Notes: generated by a model not told the origin, from the letters alone. Counted from the first letter of the stretch, positions 54,231 through 62,160 are shown. The stretch is DNA of 64,000 bases from Acidobacteria bacterium 13_1_20CM_3_53_8 (GCA_001920415.1 MNJR01000027.1:61966-125965); one strand, 5' to 3'. Numbers and translations: made by a program.

Positions 54231-55013
54231 TCAGAAGACTTTCCCCAGCGCTTCCTGTAGACGCTCGCGGTAGTTGCGCGAGAGAGTTAGCTGCGTGCCG
54301 TCTTGCAGCAGTATGTGGTACTCGCCATGAAACCAGGGCTGTAGTTCCTGAATGCGATTGAGGTTGATGATGGAAGAGCGGTGTATGCGCAGGAATTTCT
54401 TCGGATCGAGCTTGCTTTCAAGATTGCTGATGGTCTCGCGTATGAGGTGCGACTTTTTTCCAGTGTGAACGGAGACATAGTTGCCCTCGGCTTCAATCCA
54501 GTCAATCTCGTCCGTTTCAAGAAAGAAGATTCGCCCGCCGGATTTTATAACGAGTCGTTCGAGGTAGTTCGATTCGGCCTTGAGTTCTTCCAGAAGAGAG
54601 AGTATGCGCTCGTTCATCTGACCGTTGCGCTCGCGCAGGATTTGCGCTTTGGCTCGCTGCCATGATGTCTCGAATCGCTCGCGGTCGAAAGGCTTTAGGA
54701 GATAATCGAGCGCGTGCACCTCGAACGCGCGCACGGCATATTGGTCGTAGGCCGTGACAAAGATAATGTGCGGCATCGTCCCAACCGTCTTCAACGCTTC
54801 CAGAACCTCGAAGCCTCCGACTTCCGGCATCTGCACGTCCAGGAAGATAAGGTCGGGCGCGCTCGTCTGAATTGCTTCGACGGCCTCGTGACCGTTCACA
54901 CACTCGCCCACAATCTCAACTTCCGAGTCGCGCGCCAGCATCTCTCGCAAGATGACGCGCGCCAGCGGCTCGTCGTCAACGATCAGGGTGCGAATCTGCG
55001 TAGCTTCCCCCAT
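54231..55013 (-). CDS. LytTR-family response regulator
   Basis: Predicted 260 residues. The receiver domain (about 6-120) has LIVDDEPLARV, Asp in LIFLDVQMPEVGGFEV and Lys in LLKPFDRERF. A helical linker leads to a LytTR DNA-binding domain (about 150-258): RIFFLETDEIDWIEAEGNYV, then FLRIHRSSIINLNRIQEL and LTLSRNYRERLQEAL. Partner of the kinase at 55151. The direct-repeat boxes found upstream of nearby genes fit this domain. Confidence 0.93.
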   Translation of the reverse strand: MGEATQIRTLIVDDEPLARVILREMLARDSEVEIVGECVNGHEAVEAIQTSAPDLIFLDVQMPEVGGFEVLEALKTVGTMPHIIFVTAYDQYAVRAFEVHALDYLLKPFDRERFETSWQRAKAQILRERNGQMNERILSLLEELKAESNYLERLVIKSGGRIFFLETDEIDWIEAEGNYVSVHTGKKSHLIRETISNLESKLDPKKFLRIHRSSIINLNRIQELQPWFHGEYHILLQDGTQLTLSRNYRERLQEALGKVF

Positions 55014-55150
55014 CAGTGCATTACCTGTTTTTTTAATGGTCTAAAGATTCGAGCCGCGCGCGGCCACAGCTATCCCTTAAAAAAGGAACACCGCAAAGCT
55101 TATGGTTGTGGCAAATAACTTGTACGCTCTTGAGATTCGAGAGTTTAGGC

Positions 55151-56290
55151 TTAGCGTTGTCCGTTCCCGGCAGGAATCTCAATCGTCACTATCATCCCGC
55201 CATCAGGCGCGTTCTCGATTACGAAGCTGTGATCTGCGCCGTAGAGACGGTCTAGACGCTTCTGCGTATTGGCCAGACCGAGTCCTTTACTGAAAAGGCT
55301 CTCGACCGTACGGCTTGCCGAAAGCCCCGGGCCATTGTCTCTTACGCGAATACGAAGATGACCGTCACACTGTTTCGCCTGAATGTTCAGATGACCTGTA
55401 GAGGAGCGCGGGGCTATGCCGTGGCGTATGGCGTTTTCTACGATGGGTTGGAGTAGCAGGTTGGGGACTTTGGTTTCGAGGGCTAGAGGGTCTATGTCAA
55501 TCGTGGTCGTGAGACGATCCTGAAAGCGTATACGCTCGATTTCAAGATAGCATCTCAAAAACTCCATCTCCTGTTGAAGCGTCACCTCCTGCGTGCCGGA
55601 GTTTTCCAGAGTGAGACGCAGGAAATCGCCCAAGCGAGTAATCATGCTGCGTGCGGCTTCCGCGTCACTGTTCAAAAGCGCAGAGATGGAGTGTAGCGTG
55701 TTGAAGAGAAAATGTGGGTGAAGCTGCATCTTCAGAGCTTGCAGTTGAGCCTGCGAGAGTTGTGTTTCCAGTTGCGAGGCGCGCAGTTCGCCCTGACGAT
55801 AGCGTATGTAATAGCCGAAAGCGTAACCGGCCAGCGCTATGAGAAGATATATACCCATTCCTTCGCTGAAATTTTCTACGACGAAGCGCAACAGATGCTC
55901 AAATAGAAACGGCCTGCCCTCGCGCAAGCCGTAGTTTAAGTAAAGAAGTATGTTTCCCAGCGCTGTTACTACCACGCTCAGGGCTATGCTTATTGGAAGA
56001 TGAACGAGCGCTACGCGCAGCCAGTTCTGCCGCTCTATGGGGAAACGGCGGACGAGCCATAGCACCAGAGGCGTTGCCGGAATCCACACGTAAGCCCAGA
56101 CCATCTGCACGTAGAGCGCTACGGAGAGCATAACTGGGTTTTGAGAACGAAAGGCAGTGAAGTAGAACTGCGCTGTGAAGACCAGACCGATGAAAGTCCA
56201 TATGGCCCAGATGAGCGCAAGCTGTCCCCAGCGACGCTCCCACCATCGCCTGACTTTCACACCCTCACTGGCGAAATCTCTATCTTCCAT
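55151..56290 (-). CDS. LytS-like sensor histidine kinase
   Basis: Predicted 379 residues. Four membrane helices occupy about 18-155, without a large periplasmic loop. A coiled segment is followed by the His_kinase motif MQLHPHFLFNTLHSISALL and an ATPase domain with LQPIVENAIRHG, VRDNGPGLS and GLGLANTQKRL. This is the LytS/YehU family that pairs with LytTR regulators; the regulator gene follows after 137 nt. A triple copy of the direct-repeat box lies 130-190 nt upstream, suggesting autoregulation. Confidence 0.93.
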   Translation of the reverse strand: MEDRDFASEGVKVRRWWERRWGQLALIWAIWTFIGLVFTAQFYFTAFRSQNPVMLSVALYVQMVWAYVWIPATPLVLWLVRRFPIERQNWLRVALVHLPISIALSVVVTALGNILLYLNYGLREGRPFLFEHLLRFVVENFSEGMGIYLLIALAGYAFGYYIRYRQGELRASQLETQLSQAQLQALKMQLHPHFLFNTLHSISALLNSDAEAARSMITRLGDFLRLTLENSGTQEVTLQQEMEFLRCYLEIERIRFQDRLTTTIDIDPLALETKVPNLLLQPIVENAIRHGIAPRSSTGHLNIQAKQCDGHLRIRVRDNGPGLSASRTVESLFSKGLGLANTQKRLDRLYGADHSFVIENAPDGGMIVTIEIPAGNGQR

Positions 56291-56421
56291 ACTTTAAATT
56301 CACGAGGACAATTTTATGGGCAGAAACCCCCGAAAGCTCTCTATGAAGCGACTTAAACATTAAAGGCCGGACGAGCGCAACTCGCGATTAAGCTTCCAGT
56401 GATGCTCGGATACAACTGTTA

Positions 56422-56476
56422 CGTGACAGGAAGGAAAGAGAGATGACGAAACGGCCTCGTGCTGTGACGAAACGGT
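56422..56476 (-). promoter_or_regulatory. putative LytTR sites upstream of LytS-like kinase
   Basis: Three TGAC-containing boxes at 56424, 56444 and 56465 are spaced 20 and 21 nt. On the minus strand the two best read CCGTTTCGTCACA and CCGTTTCGTCATC. They lie upstream of the kinase start at 56290. Confidence 0.6.
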
Positions 56477-56499
56477 TTGAGTGAGATATAGAATTTGGA

Positions 56500-56606
56500 T
56501 TCACCGCAGAGGCGCAGAGAGATTTACGCAGAGAGCGCAGAGGGTTGAATGCTGCACTGGCCTCTGCGTTCCTTCGGCGAAATACTCTGCGCCTCTGTGG
56601 TGAACT
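56500..56606. repeat. inverted repeat with CGCAGAG units
   Basis: TTCACCGCAGAGGCGCAGAG and its near-complement CTCTGCGCCTCTGTGGTGAA flank about 65 nt containing further GCAGAG units. No gene is supported in 56291-56862 apart from these elements. Confidence 0.75.
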
Positions 56607-56667
56607 TTTTAATCGCGCCCAACCTGTATAGAGCAAGTAAGAGAACGAATCCGCTCGAACTCTAATA

Positions 56668-56836
56668 CCAGATTGCAAAACAAAATAAGGAAGAGCGGGG
56701 GCAAGCCCGCCTTCCCAACCTATGAGGTTATGGAAGTTGAGCGCTTTAAATTCCAAAGCTCAAGATTATTAATCTCACTGGTATGGAAGGCGGGCTTGCC
56801 CCCGCTCTTCCTTCCTTATTTTATTGTGCAATTCGG
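56668..56836. mobile_element. MITE-like element 1, TA target duplication
   Basis: Terminal inverted repeats CCAGATTGCAAAACAAAATA and its near-complement (ending TTGTGCAATTCGG) are flanked by TA on both sides. Inside, GAGCGGGGGCAAGCCCGCCT is a strong stem repeated at both ends. No coding capacity. The TA duplication suggests mobilisation by an IS630/Tc1-type transposase, not encoded here. Confidence 0.75.
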
Positions 56837-56862
56837 TATAATTTCGGCGAAAACGCTCCAAC

Positions 56863-57315
56863 TCACTTCGCCTTCATGCGCAGTTCGGTCGAGCCGCGTG
56901 CTATCTCATCAGCATCAATTCTGTATCGTTTTATCTTAGCGTGCAGCGTTGTCACTTTCATCCCCAGAAGCCGCGCAGCCTGTCGCTGCCTGCCGCCCGT
57001 GCGTATCAGCGCCGAAAGTATTAGGTCGGATTCAAAGCGGCGCACTTCGTCGGAAAGGTTGACCTTGTTCTCCACCGTCTGCGCAGACTGTTGGCTTAAC
57101 GCTTCGACCTCTCTGAATAGCGCCAAGGTCAATATTTTCAGGGCTTGAAGCCTCTGGCTCTGCGCTATCTCGTATATGGAAGCCCGCGCACGCCTCCCTC
57201 TAACCAGTCGCAAGGCAGTGCGCATCTCTGTGTCGCGCGCGTGGCCTTCGTTTCGCTCCGCTCCAGAATCGGAGCGTGCCTGACCTTCTAAATTTTTGTC
57301 TTGATGTTCGGCCAT
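56863..57315 (-). CDS. Fis-type HTH protein 2
   Basis: Predicted 150 residues from ATG 57315 (MAEHQDKNLEGQARSD) with GAGG upstream; the longer frame runs into a MITE and is not used. The middle section is charged, and the C-terminal Fis-type HTH reads VRRFESDLILSALIRTGGRQ, then RQAARLLGMKVTTLHAKIK. Paralogue of 53577-53960. MITE-like elements flank it on both sides. Putative LytTR boxes lie about 90 nt upstream. Confidence 0.85.
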   Translation of the reverse strand: MAEHQDKNLEGQARSDSGAERNEGHARDTEMRTALRLVRGRRARASIYEIAQSQRLQALKILTLALFREVEALSQQSAQTVENKVNLSDEVRRFESDLILSALIRTGGRQRQAARLLGMKVTTLHAKIKRYRIDADEIARGSTELRMKAK

Positions 57316-57401
57316 ATCTAGCGCCTCAAAAACTTTTTCGCTCGCTGATTTTGCGCGCAGGCGAAAGTTTAGATGCGATGGATGCAGGCGCGTTGAGATT
57401 T

Positions 57402-57431
57402 TGTGACGGAAAGGCTCAGGCTTGTGATGAA
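57402..57431 (-). promoter_or_regulatory. putative LytTR site upstream of Fis-type gene 2
   Basis: On the minus strand, CCGTCACA and CATCACA boxes are 21 nt apart, the same spacing as at 54091 and 56444. Confidence 0.55.
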
Positions 57432-57484
57432 CTGGTACGCGCGCGAGCAGAGAGAGTTGCGCGAACGGAAAGCACTTGCTTATA

Positions 57485-57627
57485 CCGGATTGCAGAATAA
57501 AATAAGGTTCAGCAAAAGCTGTCCACGAAGCCACACGCGCACGACACTAAACATAGCGCCTGACTTCGTGTCGTGCGCGTGTGATTTAGTGGATAATCTG
57601 TTGACCTTATTTTATTGTACAATTCGG
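57485..57627. mobile_element. MITE-like element 2, TA target duplication
   Basis: Terminal repeats CCGGATTGCAGAATAAAATA and its complement-like right end (TATTTTATTGTACAATTCGG) match those of element 1; TA flanks both ends. The interior is a TCCAC-GTGGA hairpin (about 57519-57594) like those at 25189 and 62281, so one repeat family is nested in another. Confidence 0.78.
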
Positions 57628-57649
57628 TATTAGAATCTAGCACGGGCGT

Positions 57650-58609
57650 ATGAAGAGCACTGAACGAATAATCTCCAGATCAGATTGCGTAGCCATAATA
57701 GGCTGCGGGCACGTGGGCGCGCAGAGCGCTTACTCTCTTATACAGCGCGGGGTCGCACGTGAAGTCGTAATGGTTGACCTGGACGAGCGGCGCGCAGAGG
57801 GCGAGGCTATGGACTTGCGCCACGCAGTTCCGCTCTCGCGCCCCGTGCGCGTGTGGGGCGGCAACTATGAGGAGGCCGCTCGCGCCGCAATCGTAGTCAT
57901 CACGGCGGGCGTGGGCGGTCGTCCGGGCGAGTCGCGTCTTGATCTATTGGGTCGCAACGTGGTGGTTGTGCGCGCCATACTGAAGCGTTTGATTGAAGCC
58001 GGGTTCGACGGAATAGTTCTGATGACGACCAATCCTGTGGATGTGCTGGCGCAGGTCGCGCAGGAAGAGTCCGGGCTGCCAACGGCGCGCGTTATAGGTT
58101 CGGGCACGGTGCTGGACACTGCGCGGTTGCGTGCAATGCTAGGCGACGCGCTGGGAGTAGAAGCGCGTTCGATTCACGCGCACATCATAGGCGAGCACGG
58201 TGATTCGGAAATAGCTGTGTGGAGCGCCGCGCGTGTCGCAGGCGTTCCCATCAAAGATTTCTGCGGCGATTCGGATTGCCCGGACTTCGATGATCTGCTT
58301 CGTCGCGTTCGACGCGCCGCGCCGGACATAATAGAACGCAAGGGCTACACCTCGTTCGCAATAGCATCGTGCGTAGCGCGAATCTGTGAAGCCATCCTGC
58401 GCGACGAGCGTACGGTTCTTCCAGTCTCAACCATGATGCGCGGACAATACGGCATTGATGGAATCTATCTGAGTTCGCCGTGCGTTGTGGGACGCAATGG
58501 CGTAGAGCGAGTCATAGAGTTGCCGCTTGATGCAATGGAGCATGCTGGACTGCATGCGTCGGCTAAAGTGCTTCGTCAAACTCTCACAGGCTTACGAAGC
58601 GCGGCTTAA
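57650..58609 (+). CDS. L-lactate/malate dehydrogenase-family enzyme
   Basis: Predicted 319 residues. The Rossmann motif is IIGCGHVG; the NAD-specificity Asp is in VMVDLDERRAEG. Catalytic residues are present: Arg in GESRLDL, the NPVD loop, Arg in DTARLRAM and His in IIGEHGDSE. These fit L-lactate dehydrogenase better than malate dehydrogenase. At the position of the substrate-selecting Gln102 of LDH (Arg in MDH), however, there is a Gly (AGVGGRPGE). The true 2-hydroxyacid substrate is therefore uncertain. Confidence 0.9.
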   Translation: MKSTERIISRSDCVAIIGCGHVGAQSAYSLIQRGVAREVVMVDLDERRAEGEAMDLRHAVPLSRPVRVWGGNYEEAARAAIVVITAGVGGRPGESRLDLLGRNVVVVRAILKRLIEAGFDGIVLMTTNPVDVLAQVAQEESGLPTARVIGSGTVLDTARLRAMLGDALGVEARSIHAHIIGEHGDSEIAVWSAARVAGVPIKDFCGDSDCPDFDDLLRRVRRAAPDIIERKGYTSFAIASCVARICEAILRDERTVLPVSTMMRGQYGIDGIYLSSPCVVGRNGVERVIELPLDAMEHAGLHASAKVLRQTLTGLRSAA

Positions 58610-58698
58610 CGCGTGCGCAGGATGTAGAATAGAATATGAGTTAGTGATAGACGAGAGTTTATGACGCCGTGCACGGCACGGACATTGAAAGGCTATTT

Positions 58699-58851
58699 TC
58701 AAAATTTTTTTGCGAGCTTTGCTCTTTTCTTTGCTTCTACAGCGTGAAACTGCAACTTACATGAATCTTAAGTGATAAGTGAATTGATGGTTCACGCTGT
58801 AGAAGCAAAGTTAAAAACTTAAGCTCGCTAAGAAGATTTTGAATCGCGCTC
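58699..58851. repeat. hairpin family R, copy 3
   Basis: The loop core and outer flanks match 21810-21950 in reverse orientation (CACTTAAGATTCATGTAAG on the opposite strand). The inner stem, TTTGCTTCTACAGCG with CGCTGTAGAAGCAAA, differs from the other copies but is still fully paired. Confidence 0.85.
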
Positions 58852-58887
58852 TAAAATTCAGATTCATTCTATTTGTGGAGATGAGTG

Positions 58888-59322
58888 ATGCTCAAAGTTG
58901 AAGAGATGTCGAAGGGTGAGATACAGGCGCTCTTGCTGCGCGCTAACTTCGGCCATCTGGGATGCTCGCGCGACGGCCACACTTACGTCGTGCCAATGAA
59001 TTACGCTTACGATGGTGAAGACGTCTATTTTCTGACTACCGAAGGGACGAAGACGGAATTCATCTCTGCAAACTCGGAAATCTGTTTTCAGGTAGAAGAG
59101 GTGACAGACCCTGCGCGCTGGCGTAGTGTGATGGTCTTAGGCCATGCCAGAAGAATCACGCAGCAGGAAGAGGTGGAGAGCGCCATGCAACTCATTACTG
59201 AGAGCAACCCCACGCTCACGCCCGCGCTCAACAGAACAGAGATAGGCGCGTGGCATCGCGCCAACAAGATAGTGCTCTACCGCGTTCACCCCAACGCCGT
59301 CTACGGTCGCAAGACGGCATAA
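58888..59322 (+). CDS. pyridoxamine 5'-phosphate oxidase-family (FMN-binding) protein
   Basis: Predicted 144 residues from ATG 58888 with GGAG upstream. The split-barrel flavin fold is recognisable: FGHLGCSRDGHTYVVPMNYA, DVYFLTTEGTKTEFI, ICFQVEEV and SVMVLGHARRI. It is the small version of the family, often F420- or FMN-dependent or involved in stress tolerance. Substrate unknown. It stands alone between two hairpins. Confidence 0.88.
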   Translation: MLKVEEMSKGEIQALLLRANFGHLGCSRDGHTYVVPMNYAYDGEDVYFLTTEGTKTEFISANSEICFQVEEVTDPARWRSVMVLGHARRITQQEEVESAMQLITESNPTLTPALNRTEIGAWHRANKIVLYRVHPNAVYGRKTA

Positions 59323-59339
59323 AAAGTCTGGAGCCAAAT

Positions 59340-59428
59340 GGATTTTAGATTTTGGATTTTAGATTTTGGATTGGAAGAAGCGTAAAGTCTTTCAAATCTA
59401 AAATCCAAAATCTAAAATCCAAAATCAA
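59340..59428. repeat. heptad hairpin, TTTTAGA/TTTTGGA type, inverted relative to 44411
   Basis: Arms GATTTTAGATTTTGGATTTT and complement. The loop GGAAGAAGCGTAAAGTCTTT is the reverse complement of the loop at 44411-44496. The outer flanks GTCTGGAG and CTCCAGAC are paired too. Confidence 0.87.
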
Positions 59429-59444
59429 TCTGACTCCAGACTTT

Positions 59445-60716
59445 TCACCTGTTTCCAGCTTTCACGACCCGCCCGCCTTTCATCACGAACAGGACGTGCT
59501 CAAGTGCGCCTATGTCGCGCAAGGGATCGCCTTCGACTGCTATGATGTCTGCAAACTTTCCGGCTTTGACCTCTCCAATTTCGCCTTCCATGCCTAACAG
59601 TTTCGCAGCGTCCACAGTTGCTGCCCGAAGAGCTTCCGCAGATGTTAATCCTGCCTTCACCAACCATTCAATCTCACGAAAATTATGACCGTGAACGCCA
59701 GCCACTGCGTCCGAGCCTGAAACAATCCACACACCTGCGCGTTTCGCGCGCATCAAATTTTCCATGTTGTGCGCTCGCATACGCTCAAAGAGCGTCCAGG
59801 CAGATGCAGGGAAATCGAATATGTTTCTGTGTTCAAGATAATGAGTCGGAAGATAGAGCGTGGGCACTAGCGCAGTGTGATGCTCTACCATCAAGCGTAT
59901 TGCTTCCGAATCAAGGAATGAGCCGTGCTCAATCGAAGTGCAGCCGCCGCGCACAGCAGCTTTAATCGCCGCAGCCTCGTGCGCGTGAACCGCAACGCGC
60001 CTGTTCGAACGCGCAGCCTCTTCAATGACAGCGCGAATCTCGTCTGCGCTGAACACAGGCGAGCCATCATCGTACACGCCCTCAAACACTTTGATTACGT
60101 CCGCGCCCTCGCGTATTCGCGCGCGCGCGAACTCGCGCACGAAGGTGAGACGGACACTTTTGCTGGCGTTCGGCGGCAGAAAATTTGCGAGGAGCGGAAG
60201 GCCAGATGCCAGCACTCTTGGGCCAACCGTAGCGCCCAGGTTTATCTCGTCTCGAAGGCGCAAGTCAACCAACTCGATTGCGCCCATGTTTCTAATGGTC
60301 GTAAAGCCGGCATTCAAAGTCGCACGCGCGTTCTCTTCCGAGTAACGCAATGTGACTTCAGGTGAAGAATCGTTTGATGAACCAAAGTGTCCGGCTTCGT
60401 CAAAGTGGTAAGTGATGTGCGTGTGCGCGTCAATCAAACCGGGAAGCAATGTAGCATTGCCCAGATCAATCACGCGCGCACCCGATGGTATCGTTAAGTT
60501 CTGGCCGACCGCAGTTACCTTTTCGCCGTCAACTAAGACGACAGGGTTATTGATTATCTGGCCGCCGCTTAGGTCAACAAGGCTGCCCGCGCGAATCGCT
60601 ATCAGTTTTGCAGTCGCGCCGGATTCGATGCGCTGCGCACGCGTGCAGGTCAGCACGCAGAAGATTAAAGCAAGCGTGAATAGAGCAAAGACAACGCGCA
60701 CAGGTCTTCTCTTCAT
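59445..60716 (-). CDS. exported amidohydrolase
   Basis: Predicted 423 residues from ATG 60716, which overlaps the Nudix stop as ATGA. The signal peptide VVFALFTLALIFCVLTCTRA is followed by a composite beta/TIM-barrel fold: LPGLIDAHTHITYH (HxH metal ligands), VAVHAHEAAA, CTSIEHGSFLD and SGSDAVAG, and it ends in the usual VKAGKFADIIAVEGDPL. The layout is that of imidazolonepropionase/prolidase-like amidohydrolases. The substrate is probably a periplasmic cyclic amide or dipeptide. Confidence 0.9.
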   Translation of the reverse strand: MKRRPVRVVFALFTLALIFCVLTCTRAQRIESGATAKLIAIRAGSLVDLSGGQIINNPVVLVDGEKVTAVGQNLTIPSGARVIDLGNATLLPGLIDAHTHITYHFDEAGHFGSSNDSSPEVTLRYSEENARATLNAGFTTIRNMGAIELVDLRLRDEINLGATVGPRVLASGLPLLANFLPPNASKSVRLTFVREFARARIREGADVIKVFEGVYDDGSPVFSADEIRAVIEEAARSNRRVAVHAHEAAAIKAAVRGGCTSIEHGSFLDSEAIRLMVEHHTALVPTLYLPTHYLEHRNIFDFPASAWTLFERMRAHNMENLMRAKRAGVWIVSGSDAVAGVHGHNFREIEWLVKAGLTSAEALRAATVDAAKLLGMEGEIGEVKAGKFADIIAVEGDPLRDIGALEHVLFVMKGGRVVKAGNR

Positions 60717-61339
60717 GAACTTTCCCCCTGCTCGATCAATTCTAAAAAGCTCGTCAATATTCTTTCTGTGATTCCCCATATCAGCCCCTGCTCGGTTCCG
60801 TATGCAGGCCATGTGCGCTCCGTTCCTTCAACTATCATGCGAAAGATTTCGGAGCGCCCGCGCTCTTTCAACCACGCGATGGGAACCCAGAATGCTTTAG
60901 AAACCTCTTCGTTCAATCTCAAAGGTTTTGTCTCGTCGCTCGAATTCAAAATGTGATATTCGCCGGGCGCGATTGCTACGAATGGCGTCACAAGAATCTT
61001 GGGCGCGAACGGACTTTCCGGCCTGATAGTATTAAGAGCGCCCAGCACTTCGCCGCCGCTAGAGAGATCAATACCTACCTCCTCGCTGGTTTCACGAACT
61101 GCGGTCTCTTGCAGGTCAGCGTCCCTTTCATCTTTGCGCCCGCCGGGCAGAGCCAGATGCCCTGACCAGTGATCGCGCTCAGCGAGCGCTCGCTGGATGA
61201 CTAGCAACTCCGCAACCTCGAAGTGTTGGCGCAGGACTAATGCTACCGCAGCCTGACGCAGCGACTCATTGGACTGTGCTGGCAGCCTCTTATTCAAACT
61301 CGACCTGAGTCGCTGGCAGATGTATGAAAAACTGCTCAT
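60713..61339 (-). CDS. Nudix hydrolase, probably CoA pyrophosphatase type
   Basis: Predicted 208 residues. The Nudix box GGRKDERDADLQETAVRETS followed by EEVGIDL is complete. The preceding LLVIQRALAERDHWSGHLALP matches CoA-pyrophosphatase-type (NudL-like) enzymes. It overlaps the amidohydrolase start by four nt, so they are one transcription unit, though a biochemical link is not obvious. Confidence 0.88.
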   Translation of the reverse strand: MSSFSYICQRLRSSLNKRLPAQSNESLRQAAVALVLRQHFEVAELLVIQRALAERDHWSGHLALPGGRKDERDADLQETAVRETSEEVGIDLSSGGEVLGALNTIRPESPFAPKILVTPFVAIAPGEYHILNSSDETKPLRLNEEVSKAFWVPIAWLKERGRSEIFRMIVEGTERTWPAYGTEQGLIWGITERILTSFLELIEQGESS

Positions 61340-61348
61340 GAGATTAAC

Positions 61349-61497
61349 GATAAAGAGAAGGCAAAAGTAAAAAGGTAAAAGGCAAAAGTTAGGCGGAAAC
61401 CATTTCTAATTTCTAATTAAATGCCTTAGTCCTTATCCCTTTTGCCTTTTACCTTTTTACTTTTGCCTTTTTACTTTTACCTTTTGCCTTTCTTTCA
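61349..61497. repeat. heptad hairpin, AAAAGTA type, inverted relative to 43061
   Basis: Arms AAGGCAAAAGTAAAAAGG plus further GGTAAAAGGC units and complement. The core starting GTTAGGCGGAAACC and ending GCCTTAGTCCTTATCCC is the reverse complement of the core at 43061-43204. A TATAAT hexamer follows at 61501-61506 and may serve the lipoprotein gene. Confidence 0.85.
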
Positions 61498-61657
61498 ATG
61501 TATAATCGCGCGCCGACTTAAGCTATATGAACAGGTAATAACTCAAGCGAGCAGGCTTCGTCCTTAAAGACCTTTGGCTTTAGGCAAAAGCTGAAGGCTT
61601 CAGGCGTCCAGCCCGTTTAGTCTTACCTGAAATCCCCCTCGTTAACGAGGAGAAAAA

Positions 61658-62098
61658 ATGAGGAGAAATTTAATGACCCGAAAAATCCTTTCGCTAGCCC
61701 TGGGACTGGCCTTCGCCTTCGCCCTTCAAGGTTGTTCGTCTTCAAGCGACAACACAGGCAACACTGCGACAGGCAGCAATGCTACAAAGACCACTACGAC
61801 CAACAGCGCCACGACAACGAGCAGCCCCACGACAGCCTCTACGCAGACCGCAAGCACTACGGGCGGCTCTATAGGCGTGCCGGAGTGCGACGAGTACATT
61901 ACCAAGTACGAGGCTTGCATAAATCAGCATGTGCCGGAGGCTCAGCGCGCTCAGATGCGTGCGGCATTCGAGCAGGCACGCAATGGCTGGAAACAGGCGG
62001 CAGCGACCCCGCAGGGCAAAGCAGCATTGGCCCAGAGTTGCAAGCAGATGATGGACACTGCGAAGCAGAGCACTGCCGCATACGGTTGCCAGTGGTAA
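61658..62098 (+). CDS. small lipoprotein
   Basis: Predicted 146 residues (ATG 61673 is also possible; both have AGGAG). The signal ends in lipobox LQGC, followed by a long Thr/Ser/Asn-rich linker (about 30-70). A compact C-terminal domain then has cysteines in VPECDEYITKYEACINQHVP, in QSCKQMMDTA and in YGCQW. Four cysteines suggest two disulfides or a small metal site. No family is recognised. It is probably anchored in the outer membrane and exposed to the periplasm. Confidence 0.83.
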   Translation: MRRNLMTRKILSLALGLAFAFALQGCSSSSDNTGNTATGSNATKTTTTNSATTTSSPTTASTQTASTTGGSIGVPECDEYITKYEACINQHVPEAQRAQMRAAFEQARNGWKQAAATPQGKAALAQSCKQMMDTAKQSTAAYGCQW

Positions 62099-62160
62099 CA
62101 GTTCACTTCCGAGCAGGTCAAGCCGTTCGTGTGACATGATATTGCGTCGCAGTTTTTTCG

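Noticed and set aside
56673-57148. Overlapping plus-strand frames near the MITE
   Set aside because: They are translations of the MITE and the antisense of the Fis-type gene.
61478-61506. Sigma-70 promoter for the lipoprotein
   Set aside because: TATAAT at 61501 is good, but no convincing -35 hexamer lies at the right distance, so it is mentioned only under the hairpin entry.
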